Numbered from the stretch's first letter, positions 9,624 to 19,859 are shown. The stretch: DNA of 64,000 nucleotides from Marinobacterium rhizophilum DSM 18822 (GCF_000378045.1 NZ_KB899089.1:310001-374000); one strand, 5' to 3'. Notes: generated from the sequence alone by a model not told the origin. A program made the numbers and translations.

Positions 9624-12600
9624 TGCACCTGTTCGCCGCCAAGCCCGGGGGCTTCGTCGATGATGAAGGCATCGTCGACCTGCAGCAGAGCCCCGCCGAG
9701 ATCGTCGTCCTGTCCGCCGCCGACAGCAGCCTGTCGGCGCTGGCCCAGGCGGTCGATCGCCTGGGCGACGACTACCCGACGGTGCGCCTCGCCAACTGGA
9801 TGAACCTGGTCAAGCCCGCGGCCTACGATCTCTACGAGGACCGGGTGCTGGACAAGGCCCGCCTGGTGATCGTCTCGCTGCTGGGCGGCAGCAGCTACTG
9901 GCAGTACGGGTACGAGCGTCTGCTCGCCTGGGCCGCCGGTGGGCAGGGGCGCCAGCTGATCCTGGTGCCGGGCTGCGACGCGCCGGACGACGCTTTGCTG
10001 GCAGCCTCCAGTGTGCCGTTCGATCTTGCTCGGCGCACCTGGCGCTACCTGCGCGAGGGTGGGGCAGCCAACGCCGAGCAGCTGCTGCGCTGCATCGGGG
10101 CCGAGTGCCTGGGCCTGGCGCTGGACTGGCGCGAACCCAGGGCCATACCGGCGGCGCTGCTTTACGCGCCTGCGACCTGCAGGCCGCAGGCGCGCGCTGG
10201 CCGGGAAACCAGCCTGAGCGAATGGCGGACGCGGCAGGTACCGGGCCGTGCGGTCTGCCTGCTGCTGTTCTACCGCAGCCACCTGCAGGGCGCCAACACC
10301 GAGGTGTTGGATGGCCTGATCGGCGCACTGCAAAACGAAGCACTCGAGCCGCTGCCGGTCGCCGTGGCATCCCTCAAGGACGTGGCCTGCATCGCCTTCA
10401 TCAACCACCTGATCGAGCAGACCGGGGCCCTGCTGGTGGTGAATACCACCGGGTTTTCGGTCAACCGCAGCCCCGAGGATACCGATGCCCTGGGCGGCGA
10501 GGACCTGGACGGCCTGTTCGCGGGACGACCGGTGGTGCTGCAGGCGATCCTGTCGAGCAGCACCGAGGACGACTGGCAGGCGCAGGCCAGCGGGCTACGC
10601 AGCCGTGACCTGGCCATGCAGGTGGTACTGCCGGAGATGGACGGGCGCATCATCACCCGGGCCCTGGGCTTCAAGGCACAGGATCACTACAGCGAGCGCT
10701 GCCAGCTGGCGGTCATCCGCCACCAGCTGCATGCCGAGCGCGCCGCCTTCGTCGCCGAACTGGCGCGGCGCTTCTGTGACCTGCGCCAGATGCCGAACCG
10801 CGACAAACGCCTGGCACTGGTCTTGGCCAACTATCCCAGCCGGGATGGCCGCATCGGCAATGGCGTCGGCCTCGACACGCCGGCCTCGACGCTGCAGATC
10901 CTGCGGGCACTGCAGACGGCGGGCTACCCGGTGACCGGCGTGCCGGACGACGGCGGTGCCCTCATCGAGCTGCTGCAGGGCGCCGTCACCAACGATAACG
11001 CCAGCCTGGACCTGCGCCCCTGCTGGCAGAGTATCAGCCTGGACGATTACCTGGCCTGGTTTCGCACCCTGCCGGAAGATGCTCAGGCGGCGGTCAACGG
11101 CCGCTGGGGACCGCCGGATACGGATCCGAAATGCCGCCAGGGCCGGCTGATGATCGCCGGTATCCGCCTGGGCGAGACCTTCGTCGGCATTCAGCCGGCG
11201 CGGGCCTTTGGGGAAGGCCTGGGCGACGACCCGACCCAGAGCTACCACGATACCGAACTGGTGCCGCCGCACAGTTACCTGGCGTTCTACCTCTGGCTGC
11301 GCGAGCACTACCAGGTGCATGCCGTCATCCATATCGGCAAGCATGGCACGCTGGAATGGCTGCCGGGCAAGAGCACGGCGCTGTCCGCCGACTGCTGGCC
11401 CGATATCACGCTGGGCCCGCTGCCGCATTTCTATCCGTTCATCGTCAACGACCCGGGCGAGGGCGCCCAGGCCAAGCGCCGTAGCCAGGCCGTCATCATC
11501 GATCACCTGATGCCGCCGCTGGCCCGGGCCGAACTTTACGGCGCCATGGCGGAACTGGAAGCCCTGACCGACGAATACTACCAGGCGCTGGGGATGGACC
11601 CGCGCCGCGAAACCTTGCTGCGCGAACGCATCCTCGAACACCTGCGCCGCACCGGTATCGACCGGGAACTGGCCCAGACATCGGACGACGAGGGGCTGCT
11701 CAACGAACTGGACGCCTACCTCTGCGACATCAAGGAAGCCCAGATCCGTCACGGCCTGCATGTACTGGGCACCCTGCCGGAGCACGACAAGCTGGCCGGC
11801 ACCCTGGTCGCCATCCTGCGCCTGCCGCGGGGCGAGGGAGCGGCCTATCGCGGACTGCTGCACAACCTGGCGGACGACCTGGAACTGGGCGCGGAGCAGG
11901 GGCCTTTCGATCCCCTGATGGCCGGCACCGAACCCTGGACCGGCCCCAGGCCTGCGGTACTTCGGGAACTGAGCGCGTCCGCCTGGCGCACCGGCGCCGA
12001 TACCCGCGAGCGCCTCGAGCTGCTGGCGCACCGGCTGGTGGCCGATTATGTGCTGCAGGAAGGACCGCTGGACATCCTGGCGGCCGACTATCCGGCCACC
12101 GCCATACAGTGCCGCTACGCCCGCGAGCGGGTCTGGGCGGCGATGCGACGCGGCGCCGCGATGGAGATCCAGTCGCTGCTGGACGGCCTGGGCGGCTATT
12201 TCGTCCCGGCCGGCCCGAGCGGGGCGCCCAGTCGCGGCCGCCTGGATACCCTGCCCACCGGGCGCAACTTCTTTACGGTGGACAATCGCGCGATCCCGTC
12301 CCCGGCCGCCTGGTCCCTGGGGCAAAAGTCGGCCCAGGCCTTTGTCGAGCGGTACCTGCAGGATAACGGCGACTTCCCGCGTCGGCTGGGGTTGTCGGTC
12401 TGGGGCACGGCCACCATGCGCACCGGCGGCGACGATATCGCCCAGGCATTTGCCCTGATGGGCGTGCGGCCGGTCTGGTCGCTGGGCTCGCAGCGGGTCA
12501 TCGATATCGAGGTGATTCCCGCCATGCTGCTCAAGCGCCCCCGCGTCGACGTCACGCTGCGTGTATCCGGTTTTTTCCGCGATGCCTTTCCCAATGTCAT

Positions 12601-13495
12601 TCGCCTGTTCGACGCCGCCGTGCAGGCCCTGGCCGCGTACGAGGAACCGGGCAGCGACAACGGTATCCGTACAGCCGTTGCACAGCGTCGGCAGGCGCTC
12701 GAAGCGCAGGGGCTGGCGGCGGACGCGGCCGCCCGCGAGGCCAGCTACCGCGTCTTCGGCAGCAGGCCCGGCGCCTATGGCACCGGCCTGAACAGCCTGA
12801 TCGACGGCCGCGCCTGGGATGGGGCGGATGACCTGGCACAGGCCTACCTGCGCACCGGGGCCTACGCCTATGGTCAGTTCCCGGAGTCCGGCATCGCCGC
12901 GCGGGACGCGTTCGAGCATCAGCTCACCGGCCTGGAGGCGGTGATGCAGAACCAGGACAACCGCGAGCACGATATCCTCGATTCAAATGCCTACTACGCC
13001 TTCCAGGGCGGCATGGCCAACGCCAGCCGCGCCCTCAGCGCCAAGGCGCCCGCCATCTACCACGCCGATCACGCCAACCCCGCGCAGCCGCGCATCCGCA
13101 GCCTCAAGGAAGAGCTGAGCCGGGTGATCCGTTCCCGCGTGCTCAATCCAAAATGGATCGAGGCCATGCGCGAGCACGGTTACAAGGGTGCCTTTGAGAT
13201 GGCCGCCACCGTGGACTACCTGTTCGCCTACGACGCCACCACCGATCTGGTGGCCGACTACCAGTACGCCCAGGTCACCGACGCCCTGGTACTGGACCCG
13301 GCCAATCAGCACTTTTTGCGGACACACAATGCCGCGGCACTGGAAGAGATGGCCGAGCGCTTGCTGGAAGCGGTCCAGCGCGGGCTCTGGCAGGACCCGG
13401 GCGATCAGGGCGCGGCACTGCAGGACCTGCTGCTCGAAATCGACGCTGCGCGGGAAACCGGCACCGCGGTGACAGGAGTATCCCAGGGTGGCTAA
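9623..13495 (+). CDS. cobN: cobaltochelatase subunit CobN
   Basis: 1290 residues, the usual size of the large chelatase subunit that binds hydrogenobyrinic acid a,c-diamide and inserts cobalt. Family hallmarks include HIGKHGTLEWLPGKS, DPGEGAQAKRR and the C-terminal region containing EAMREHGYKGAFEMAATVDY. It is homologous to the magnesium chelatase H subunit, consistent with the ChlI/ChlD-type partner encoded upstream. Start is a TGATG junction with cobW. It overlaps cobG by eight bases. Confidence 0.96.
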   Translation: MHLFAAKPGGFVDDEGIVDLQQSPAEIVVLSAADSSLSALAQAVDRLGDDYPTVRLANWMNLVKPAAYDLYEDRVLDKARLVIVSLLGGSSYWQYGYERLLAWAAGGQGRQLILVPGCDAPDDALLAASSVPFDLARRTWRYLREGGAANAEQLLRCIGAECLGLALDWREPRAIPAALLYAPATCRPQARAGRETSLSEWRTRQVPGRAVCLLLFYRSHLQGANTEVLDGLIGALQNEALEPLPVAVASLKDVACIAFINHLIEQTGALLVVNTTGFSVNRSPEDTDALGGEDLDGLFAGRPVVLQAILSSSTEDDWQAQASGLRSRDLAMQVVLPEMDGRIITRALGFKAQDHYSERCQLAVIRHQLHAERAAFVAELARRFCDLRQMPNRDKRLALVLANYPSRDGRIGNGVGLDTPASTLQILRALQTAGYPVTGVPDDGGALIELLQGAVTNDNASLDLRPCWQSISLDDYLAWFRTLPEDAQAAVNGRWGPPDTDPKCRQGRLMIAGIRLGETFVGIQPARAFGEGLGDDPTQSYHDTELVPPHSYLAFYLWLREHYQVHAVIHIGKHGTLEWLPGKSTALSADCWPDITLGPLPHFYPFIVNDPGEGAQAKRRSQAVIIDHLMPPLARAELYGAMAELEALTDEYYQALGMDPRRETLLRERILEHLRRTGIDRELAQTSDDEGLLNELDAYLCDIKEAQIRHGLHVLGTLPEHDKLAGTLVAILRLPRGEGAAYRGLLHNLADDLELGAEQGPFDPLMAGTEPWTGPRPAVLRELSASAWRTGADTRERLELLAHRLVADYVLQEGPLDILAADYPATAIQCRYARERVWAAMRRGAAMEIQSLLDGLGGYFVPAGPSGAPSRGRLDTLPTGRNFFTVDNRAIPSPAAWSLGQKSAQAFVERYLQDNGDFPRRLGLSVWGTATMRTGGDDIAQAFALMGVRPVWSLGSQRVIDIEVIPAMLLKRPRVDVTLRVSGFFRDAFPNVIRLFDAAVQALAAYEEPGSDNGIRTAVAQRRQALEAQGLAADAAAREASYRVFGSRPGAYGTGLNSLIDGRAWDGADDLAQAYLRTGAYAYGQFPESGIAARDAFEHQLTGLEAVMQNQDNREHDILDSNAYYAFQGGMANASRALSAKAPAIYHADHANPAQPRIRSLKEELSRVIRSRVLNPKWIEAMREHGYKGAFEMAATVDYLFAYDATTDLVADYQYAQVTDALVLDPANQHFLRTHNAAALEEMAERLLEAVQRGLWQDPGDQGAALQDLLLEIDAARETGTAVTGVSQGG

Positions 13496-14642
13496 ACCCC
13501 GCATCAAGGGCTGGTGCCCGGGCGCCTGGCAGCCGATGGCGTCGGGCGACGGCCTGCTGGTGCGCGTACGGCCGTTCCAGGGCCGGCTGTCGCGAAGCCA
13601 AATACTGGCGCTGTGCGATGCCGCGGAAGACTTCGGCAGCGGGCTGATCGAACTCACCAGCCGTGCCAACCTGCAGCTGCGCGGCGTCACCGAGTCGACC
13701 TGGCCGGCGCTGATGGCCTGCCTCGCCGCTCAGGACCTGCTCGACCCGGACCCGGCCACCGAGCGCCGGCGCAATGTCCTGCTGGCACCGGACTGGCAGC
13801 CGGACGACGCCACCGACGCGGCGGCCCGGCTGCTGCTGGCCCGCCTCGGCGAACTGCCCGAGTTGCCGGGCAAGGTGGGTTTCGCCATCGATGCCGGCCC
13901 CGCGCCGGTACTAGGCGGGGCATCCGCGGACTTTCGCATCGAGCGGGCGGCGTCAGGTGCATTGCTGGTGCGGGCCGATGGCCATGCACAGGGCACCCCG
14001 GTGCACTCGGTCGCCGCTGCGGTAGCCCTTGTGCTGCGCCTGGCGCACTGGTTCGTCGACAGCGGCGGGCGGGTGTCCGGCCGAATGCGCCGGCACCGGG
14101 CACCGCTGCCCCCCTGGGCGCCGGCCGGCACAGCGCCCGCCGCGGCCCGTGGCCCGCTGCCGCTGGGCGCGCATCCACTGGGCCGGCTCTACGGGCTGCC
14201 GTTCGGGCGGGTAACGGCGCAGGTGCTGCGCGCCGCTATCGAACCCAAGCAGGTCACCGGCGTGCGGGTCACGCCCTGGCGCCGCCTGCTGGTCGAGGCC
14301 GACTGTTTGTCTGTGCCGGCGCCGGCCGGCCTGCTGAGCGATAACCGCGATGCGCGCCTGGGCATGGACGCCTGTCCCGGTGCCCCCCACTGCGAACAGG
14401 CGAGCGTGGCGACGCTGGACCTGGCCGAGCGTCTCAGCGGGCGGATTGACGGCTCCGTGCACCTGTCCGGTTGCAGCAAGGGCTGCGCCCGCCAGGCGCC
14501 TGCAACGCTGTGCCTGACCGGGCGCGGCGGGCGCTTTGACCTGATCCGTGACGGGCGCGCGGACGCCACGCCGGCCGCGACCGGCCTGACCGAATCTGAA
14601 GTTTTTGCTTATCTGGAGAATATCGATGCCCCACGTCTATGA
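13488..14642 (+). CDS. cobG: precorrin-3B synthase CobG
   Basis: 384 residues, GTG start. CobG is an iron-sulfur monooxygenase of the sulfite/nitrite reductase fold that uses O2 to make precorrin-3B, so it marks the aerobic route. The C-terminal cysteines ACPGAPHCEQ and GCSKGCARQ match the expected 4Fe-4S/siroheme-type ligands, and the N-terminal half has the ferredoxin-like repeat motif (LIELTSRANLQLRGV). It overlaps both neighbours, by eight bases (cobN) and 17 bases (cobH). Confidence 0.94.
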   Translation: MAKPRIKGWCPGAWQPMASGDGLLVRVRPFQGRLSRSQILALCDAAEDFGSGLIELTSRANLQLRGVTESTWPALMACLAAQDLLDPDPATERRRNVLLAPDWQPDDATDAAARLLLARLGELPELPGKVGFAIDAGPAPVLGGASADFRIERAASGALLVRADGHAQGTPVHSVAAAVALVLRLAHWFVDSGGRVSGRMRRHRAPLPPWAPAGTAPAAARGPLPLGAHPLGRLYGLPFGRVTAQVLRAAIEPKQVTGVRVTPWRRLLVEADCLSVPAPAGLLSDNRDARLGMDACPGAPHCEQASVATLDLAERLSGRIDGSVHLSGCSKGCARQAPATLCLTGRGGRFDLIRDGRADATPAATGLTESEVFAYLENIDAPRL

Positions 14643-15255
14643 AACGGACGGACCGGCGATTTATCGGGAGTCGTTTGCCACCATTCGGCGCGAGGCCGAA
14701 CTGGCGCGCTTCGCGCCGGAAGAGGAACCGGTGGCGGTACGCATGATCCATGCGGCCGGCCTCGTCGAGCTGGCGCCGCATATCCATTTTCGCGGCGATG
14801 CCGTGAACCGGGCCCGCGCGGCACTGGAGCGGGGCGCGCCGATCCTGTGTGATGCCCGCATGGTGTCCGAAGGCATCACCCGCACGCGCCTGCCGCTGGA
14901 TAACCCCATCATCTGCACGCTGCACGACGAGCGGGTGCCCGGCATGGCGCGCGAGATGGCCAACACCCGCTCGGCGGCGGCACTGGAACTCTGGCGTCCC
15001 TACCTCGACGGCGCGGTGGTGGCGATCGGCAATGCACCCACCGCGCTGTTTCACCTGCTGAACATGCTGGAAGATCCGCAGTGCCCGCGTCCGGCGGCCA
15101 TCATCGGTTGCCCGGTCGGCTTCGTCGGCGCCGCCGAATCCAAGGACGCCCTCTGGGCCAGCGCAGCGGTACCCTGCTGCATCGTACGCGGGCGTCTCGG
15201 CGGCAGCGCCGTGACGGTCGCCGCCATCAATGCCATAGCGAATCGAACAGAATGA
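14626..15255 (+). CDS. cobH: precorrin-8X methylmutase
   Basis: 209 residues. It moves the methyl group from C-11 to C-12 to give hydrogenobyrinic acid. The N-terminus (YETDGPAIYRESFATIRREA) and the His-containing segment RMIHAAGLVELAPHIHF are typical of CobH/CbiC, as is GCPVGFVGAAESK near the end. The ATG with GGAG eight bases upstream was preferred to an earlier in-frame GTG inside cobG. Ends in an ATGA overlap with cobI. Confidence 0.95.
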   Translation: MPHVYETDGPAIYRESFATIRREAELARFAPEEEPVAVRMIHAAGLVELAPHIHFRGDAVNRARAALERGAPILCDARMVSEGITRTRLPLDNPIICTLHDERVPGMAREMANTRSAAALELWRPYLDGAVVAIGNAPTALFHLLNMLEDPQCPRPAAIIGCPVGFVGAAESKDALWASAAVPCCIVRGRLGGSAVTVAAINAIANRTE

Positions 15256-15977
15256 CGACCGGAACCATTTACGGCGTTGGGCTCGGACCCGGCTGCCAGG
15301 ACCTGATGAGCGTGCGGGCCGACCGGCTGATCCGCCGAGCAACCCATGTCGCCTATTTTCGCAAAAAGGGCCGTAGCGGCCATGCCCGCAGCATCGTCGA
15401 GGGCATGCTGCGCGACGACGTCATCGAACTGCCGCTGGAATACCCGGTCACCACCGAGATTCCGTTCGACGATCCGCGCTACAACGCACTGCTGGCGGCC
15501 TTTTACGAGCGCAGCGTCGCGCAGCTGAGCGAGCTTGCCGACGCCGGCCTGGACGTGGTGGTGCTGTGCGAGGGCGATCCGTTCTTCTACGGCTCTTTCA
15601 TGCACCTGTATTCACGACTGCGGGACCGGGTACCGGTGTCGGTGGTGCCCGGCATCACCGGCATGTCCGCCGCCTGGACCGCCACCGGGCAGCCCGTGAC
15701 CTGGGGCGATGACATCCTGACCGTGCTGATGGGCACCCTGCCGGAGGCAACACTGGCCAAGCACATCGCTGATACCGATGCGCTGGTGGTGATGAAGATC
15801 GGCCGCAACCTGGCCAAGCTGCGGCGGGCACTGGCGCTTGCCGGGCGTGAGGATGAGGCCTGGCTGATCGAATATGCCGCCATGCCGGAGCAGCGGGTGA
15901 TGCCGTTGCGCGAGGCCGGCGATACCGCGCCGTACTTTTCCATCCTGTTGATCCACGGCAACGGGAGGCGGCCATGA
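15252..15977 (+). CDS. cobI: precorrin-2 C20-methyltransferase
   Basis: 241 residues of the tetrapyrrole methylase family (SAM-dependent). The glycine-rich N-terminus GVGLGPGCQDLMSVRA, the central LCEGDPFFYGSFMHLY and the VVPGITGMSAAWTATGQPV segment are characteristic of CobI/CbiL. It methylates C-20 of precorrin-2 and so supplies the substrate of CobG. It sits in a run of genes joined by ATGA overlaps. Confidence 0.95.
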   Translation: MTTGTIYGVGLGPGCQDLMSVRADRLIRRATHVAYFRKKGRSGHARSIVEGMLRDDVIELPLEYPVTTEIPFDDPRYNALLAAFYERSVAQLSELADAGLDVVVLCEGDPFFYGSFMHLYSRLRDRVPVSVVPGITGMSAAWTATGQPVTWGDDILTVLMGTLPEATLAKHIADTDALVVMKIGRNLAKLRRALALAGREDEAWLIEYAAMPEQRVMPLREAGDTAPYFSILLIHGNGRRP

Positions 15978-16744
15978 CCGGTACTGAAGGCAGAATGGGC
16001 GGCTGGCTGATGATTGCAGGCCTGGGCCCCGGTGCCGAGACGATGATCACGCCGGAAGTGTCCGCCGCACTGGCCCAGGCCACCGACGTGGTGGGCTATG
16101 TGCCCTATGTCGAGCGGCTGGCGCCACGGCCGGGGCTGATGCGCCATGGCTCGGACAACCGCGAGGAGATCCGCCGCGCCGAACAGGCGCTGCAGCTGGC
16201 CGCCGACGGTCATCGGGTGGTGGTGGTGTCGTCGGGCGATCCCGGCGTATTCGCCATGGCGTCGGCCGTGTTCGAGGCGCTGGAGGCAGGCGACCCGGCC
16301 TGGCGCTCGCTGGATATTCGAGTATTGCCGGGTATTTCCGCCATGCTGGCCGCCAGCGCCCGTGCCGGTGCGCCGCTGGGGCATGATTTCTGCTGCATCA
16401 ACCTGTCGGACAATCTCAAGCCCTGGGCGCTGATCGAGAAGCGGCTGTGCCTGGCCGCCGAGGCCGACTTTGCCATGGCGTTCTACAATCCCCGCTCGGC
16501 ATCGCGCCCCGAGGGCTTTGCGCGCACGCTGCAGGTGCTGCGGGACGCCTGCGGCCCCGAGCGCCTGATCATCTTCGCCCGGGCCGTGTCGACGCCGCAG
16601 GAATCCATCAGGGTCTGCACCCTGGCCGAGGCACAGCCGGAGATGGCCGATATGCGCACCCTGGTGATCGTCGGTTCCAGCCAGACCCGGCGGATCGAGC
16701 GCGACGGCGAGTCCCTGGTCTACACGCCAAGGTCGGTATCGTGA
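15974..16744 (+). CDS. cobJ: precorrin-3B C17-methyltransferase
   Basis: 256 residues, tetrapyrrole methylase fold. Motifs: IAGLGPGAETMITPEV near the start, VVSSGDPGVFAMASAVFE in the middle and FCCINLSDNLKPW, all diagnostic of CobJ/CbiH, which contracts the ring while methylating C-17. The 3' end overlaps the 3' end of the oppositely transcribed cobK by 25 bases. Confidence 0.95.
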   Translation: MTGTEGRMGGWLMIAGLGPGAETMITPEVSAALAQATDVVGYVPYVERLAPRPGLMRHGSDNREEIRRAEQALQLAADGHRVVVVSSGDPGVFAMASAVFEALEAGDPAWRSLDIRVLPGISAMLAASARAGAPLGHDFCCINLSDNLKPWALIEKRLCLAAEADFAMAFYNPRSASRPEGFARTLQVLRDACGPERLIIFARAVSTPQESIRVCTLAEAQPEMADMRTLVIVGSSQTRRIERDGESLVYTPRSVS

Positions 16745-17469
16745 CCGAGCCACGCCAGCACCGCGTCAACGCTGTGCACTTCGGGTCGGGGCGCCGGCGC
16801 GGGCCGGTCAATCATCAGCACCGGCAGGCCCAGCTCGCGGGCCGCCCGAAGCTTGGAGGCCGCGCCTTCGCCACCGGCGTTCTTGCAGACGATACGTTCG
16901 ATGCGGTGTGCTCGCAGCAAAGCCCGATCACCGTCGAGGGTAAAGGGGCCGCGATCAACGATCACCGAATGCCGGGGCAGGGGCGGCAGCGAACCGGGGG
17001 CATCGACCAGGCGCAGCAGGTAGTGGTGCTGCGCCTGGGCGGCAAATTCCGCCAGGTGCATGCGCCCGATCGCCAGCATGATCCGTTCGGCGGGGCCGGC
17101 GATTGCCTGCACCGCCGCTTCGACGCTGGCGACCCGTTGCCAGCGATCACCGGCGACCGGCTCCCAGGGCGGCCGCGTCAGCGCAATCAAGCCAACGCCG
17201 CAGCGTTCGGCCGCCGCCACCGCATGGCGGCTCATCTGGGCAGCAAAGGGATGGGTGGCATCGACCAGGTGCGTGATGCCGTTGTCCGCCAGGAAGGCGG
17301 CCAGGCCGTCGACACCACCGAAACCGCCGACGCGGGTCGGCAGCGGCTGCGGCTTCGGTGCGGTCACCCGGCCGGCATAGCTGAACAGGGCCGGAATCGA
17401 ATATTCGCACAGGGTGCGGGCCAGGGCACTGGCTTCGGTGGTGCCCCCCAGAATCAGGACTTTCATCAT
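16720..17469 (-). CDS. cobK: precorrin-6A reductase
   Basis: 249 residues beginning [18 protein letters not shown], the NADPH-binding start of CobK/CbiJ, with the conserved LVDATHPFAAQMS further on. It reduces precorrin-6A to precorrin-6B. It is the only gene of the block on the opposite strand: its 3' end overlaps cobJ by 25 bases and its first start codon overlaps that of cobL by two bases. Its ribosome binding site and any promoter must therefore lie inside cobL. The second ATG, three bases later, is an alternative start. Confidence 0.94.
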   Translation of the reverse strand: MMKVLILGGTTEASALARTLCEYSIPALFSYAGRVTAPKPQPLPTRVGGFGGVDGLAAFLADNGITHLVDATHPFAAQMSRHAVAAAERCGVGLIALTRPPWEPVAGDRWQRVASVEAAVQAIAGPAERIMLAIGRMHLAEFAAQAQHHYLLRLVDAPGSLPPLPRHSVIVDRGPFTLDGDRALLRAHRIERIVCKNAGGEGAASKLRAARELGLPVLMIDRPAPAPRPEVHSVDAVLAWLGHDTDLGV

Positions 17470-18676
17470 GGCTGACGTTGCAAACGCTCCCTGGCTGTGG
17501 ATTTTGGGCTGGGGGGAGAGTGGCACAGAGGGACTGACGCCGGCAAGCCGCAGCGCGCTGGATTCGGCCGAGGTCGTGTTTGGCGCGCGCCGCCATCTGC
17601 GCCTGCTGCCGCCGCTCGATGCCGAGGTGCGGGAATGGCCGGTGCCCTTTGCCGACGGCATTCCGCTGTTGCTGGCCGAGCGGGGACGGCGGGTGGTGCT
17701 GCTGGTCTCCGGCGATCCGTTCTGGTTCGGCGCCGGCACCACCCTGGCACGCCATCTGCCAACCGTTGAATGGCGGGCGCTGCCGTCGCCGTCCACCTTC
17801 AGCCTGGCGGCATCGCGCCTGGGCTGGGCGCTGGAGGGCTGTACCTGCCTGGGCCTGCATGCCAAACCGCTGACGCGCATTCGGCCCTACCTGCAGCGCG
17901 GCCGGCGCCTGCTGGTGCTGCTGCGCGACGGTAGCGCAGTGGCCGAGCTGGTAGGCCTGCTGCAACGCTTCGGTTTCGCTGCGTCCCGGCTGCATATTCT
18001 GGAGGCGCTGGGCGGCGCCGACGAGCGCATTCGCGCGCTCGGTGCAGACACTGCCTTGCCGGACGATATCGCCCACCCGGTCGCGCTGGCCTTGGAGGTC
18101 GATGGCACGGGGCCGGCGCTGGCGCTGACGCCGGGCTTGCCGGATGCGCTGTTCGAACACGACGGCCAGATCACCAAGCAAATGGTGCGTGCCATGACGC
18201 TGGCGGCGCTGGCCCCGACAGCGGGGGAGCGGCTATGGGATATCGGCACCGGCTCGGGCTCGATCGCCATCGAATGGCTGCTGGCGCATTCAGACAATAG
18301 CGCCCTGGCGTTCGAGCAGTCGGCTGAGCGGGCGGCGCGGGCGCGCCGCAATGCCTGCAACCTGGGCGTCGACTGGCTCGAGGTGATCGAGGGCGCGGCG
18401 CCGACGGTGCTGACGGACCAGCCGCCCCCCGATGCGGTATTCATCGGCGGCGGGCTCTCGGCAGCCTTGCTGCAGCACCTTTGGGAACACCTGCCGGGGG
18501 GCGTGCGCATCGTCGCCAACGCCGTCACCCTGGAGTCCGAAACATTGCTGGCCCAATGGCAGCAACGGGCCGGCGGTGAACTGCTACGGCTCGAACTGGC
18601 TGCCGCCGCGCCCATCGGCACACGACGGGGCTGGAAGGCCAGCTACCCCATCGTGCAGTGGCGGGTGACCCGGTGA
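17468..18676 (+). CDS. cobL: precorrin-6B C5,15-methyltransferase (decarboxylating)
   Basis: 402 residues with two domains: an N-terminal CbiE-type methylase (from [16 protein letters not shown], with [13 protein letters not shown]) and a C-terminal CbiT-type domain with the SAM loop [16 protein letters not shown] (about residues 255-271). It methylates C-5 and C-15 and removes the acetate carboxyl at C-12. The start was placed at the ATG preceded by AGGA at eight bases; an earlier in-frame start would extend further into antisense cobK. It ends in a GTGA overlap with the next gene. Confidence 0.94.
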   Translation: MADVANAPWLWILGWGESGTEGLTPASRSALDSAEVVFGARRHLRLLPPLDAEVREWPVPFADGIPLLLAERGRRVVLLVSGDPFWFGAGTTLARHLPTVEWRALPSPSTFSLAASRLGWALEGCTCLGLHAKPLTRIRPYLQRGRRLLVLLRDGSAVAELVGLLQRFGFAASRLHILEALGGADERIRALGADTALPDDIAHPVALALEVDGTGPALALTPGLPDALFEHDGQITKQMVRAMTLAALAPTAGERLWDIGTGSGSIAIEWLLAHSDNSALAFEQSAERAARARRNACNLGVDWLEVIEGAAPTVLTDQPPPDAVFIGGGLSAALLQHLWEHLPGGVRIVANAVTLESETLLAQWQQRAGGELLRLELAAAAPIGTRRGWKASYPIVQWRVTR

Positions 18677-19062
18677 TCGTGGCGGGTTTCGGCTTTCGCC
18701 GGGCGGCGACACTGGCGTCACTGGCCGAGGTGCTGGACCGGCTGGCCGCACAGCACGGCCCGGTCGACCGGCTGGCTGCAACCGAGGCAATGCTGCCGCT
18801 GGTGCAGGCACTGGGCGCGGCACGCGGAATCGGCGTAATCCCGGTGGCGGACACCGCCCTGCCGGCGACCCGCACCCTCACGCGCTCCAGCCACAGCCTG
18901 CAGGCCCGGGGCACCGGCAGCGTCGCCGAGGCCGTCGCCCTGGTGGCGGCCGGCCCCGGCGCCGCGCTGCTGGGTCCGCGCTGGATTTCCGCAGACCGGC
19001 GGGCCACGGCCGCATTGGCCGTTGCCATCCAAGCGACAGAAACGACAGGAACGACCGCATGA
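18673..19062 (+). CDS. cobE: cobalamin biosynthesis protein CobE (CbiG C-terminal domain type)
   Basis: 129 residues from the GTG that overlaps the cobL stop; another GTG lies 15 bases upstream. The GFGFRRAAT start, the middle segment [14 protein letters not shown] and the end [20 protein letters not shown] resemble CobE, a small protein of aerobic B12 clusters related to the C-terminal part of CbiG. Its exact role is not settled in the literature I recall. It lies between cobL and cobM, with ATGA coupling to cobM. Confidence 0.85.
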   Translation: MIVAGFGFRRAATLASLAEVLDRLAAQHGPVDRLAATEAMLPLVQALGAARGIGVIPVADTALPATRTLTRSSHSLQARGTGSVAEAVALVAAGPGAALLGPRWISADRRATAALAVAIQATETTGTTA

Positions 19063-19859
19063 CCGTACATTTTATCGGCGCCGGGCCCGGCGCGCCGGAT
19101 CTTCTGACCCTGCGGGGCCGGGATCTTATCGCCGCCTGCCCGGTATGCCTCTACGCGGGTTCCCTGGTGCCCGAACAGGTGCTGAAACATTGCCCTGACA
19201 ATGCCAGGATCATCAATACAGCACCGCTGTCGCTGGACCAGATCATCGAGGAGATCCGCGTCGCCCACGCCGCGGGCCAGGATGTGGCCCGGCTGCATTC
19301 CGGCGACCTGTCGGTCTGGTCCGCCATGGGCGAGCAGCTGCGCCGGCTGCGCGCGCTGGACATTCCCTATGCCATTACCCCGGGCGTACCGTCCTTTGCC
19401 GCCGCCGCCGCGACCCTGGGACAGGAGCTGACGCTGCCGGGGGTCGCCCAGTCGGTCGTGCTGACACGCACGCCCGGGCGCGCCAGCGCCATGCCCAATG
19501 GCGAGACCCTGGCCAACTTCGCGCGCACCGGCGCCACCCTGGCGATTCACCTCTCCATCCATAACCTCGCCAAGGTGGTGGAAGAACTGGAGCCGTTTTA
19601 CGGTGCCGACTGCCCGGTCGCCATCGTCTGGCGGGCCAGCTGGCCCGATGAGCGGGTGGTCCGGGCACGCCTGTCGACGGTTCAATCACATATCGACGCC
19701 GCCATGAACCGGACCGCCCTGATCCTGGTGGGGCCGGCGCTGGGTGCCGAGGACTTCGACGAAAGCTGCCTGTATTCGGTCGGGTATGACCGGCGCTTTC
19801 GCCCCCAGTCGGCGGACTCACCCTTTGCGAATAGCCCCGACGAGGACAGCGGGGCATGA
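19059..19859 (+). CDS. cobM: precorrin-4 C11-methyltransferase
   Basis: 266 residues, tetrapyrrole methylase fold. [33 protein letters not shown] and [19 protein letters not shown] are textbook CobM/CbiF motifs. It methylates C-11 of precorrin-4 to give precorrin-5. It is coupled by four-base overlaps to cobE and cobF. Confidence 0.96.
   Translation: MTVHFIGAGPGAPDLLTLRGRDLIAACPVCLYAGSLVPEQVLKHCPDNARIINTAPLSLDQIIEEIRVAHAAGQDVARLHSGDLSVWSAMGEQLRRLRALDIPYAITPGVPSFAAAAATLGQELTLPGVAQSVVLTRTPGRASAMPNGETLANFARTGATLAIHLSIHNLAKVVEELEPFYGADCPVAIVWRASWPDERVVRARLSTVQSHIDAAMNRTALILVGPALGAEDFDESCLYSVGYDRRFRPQSADSPFANSPDEDSGA

Noticed and set aside
10595-12970. Long open frame (791 codons) on the minus strand inside cobN
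   Set aside because: It is fully antisense to a clearly conserved gene; GC-rich codon use leaves the opposite strand open. No recognisable domains.
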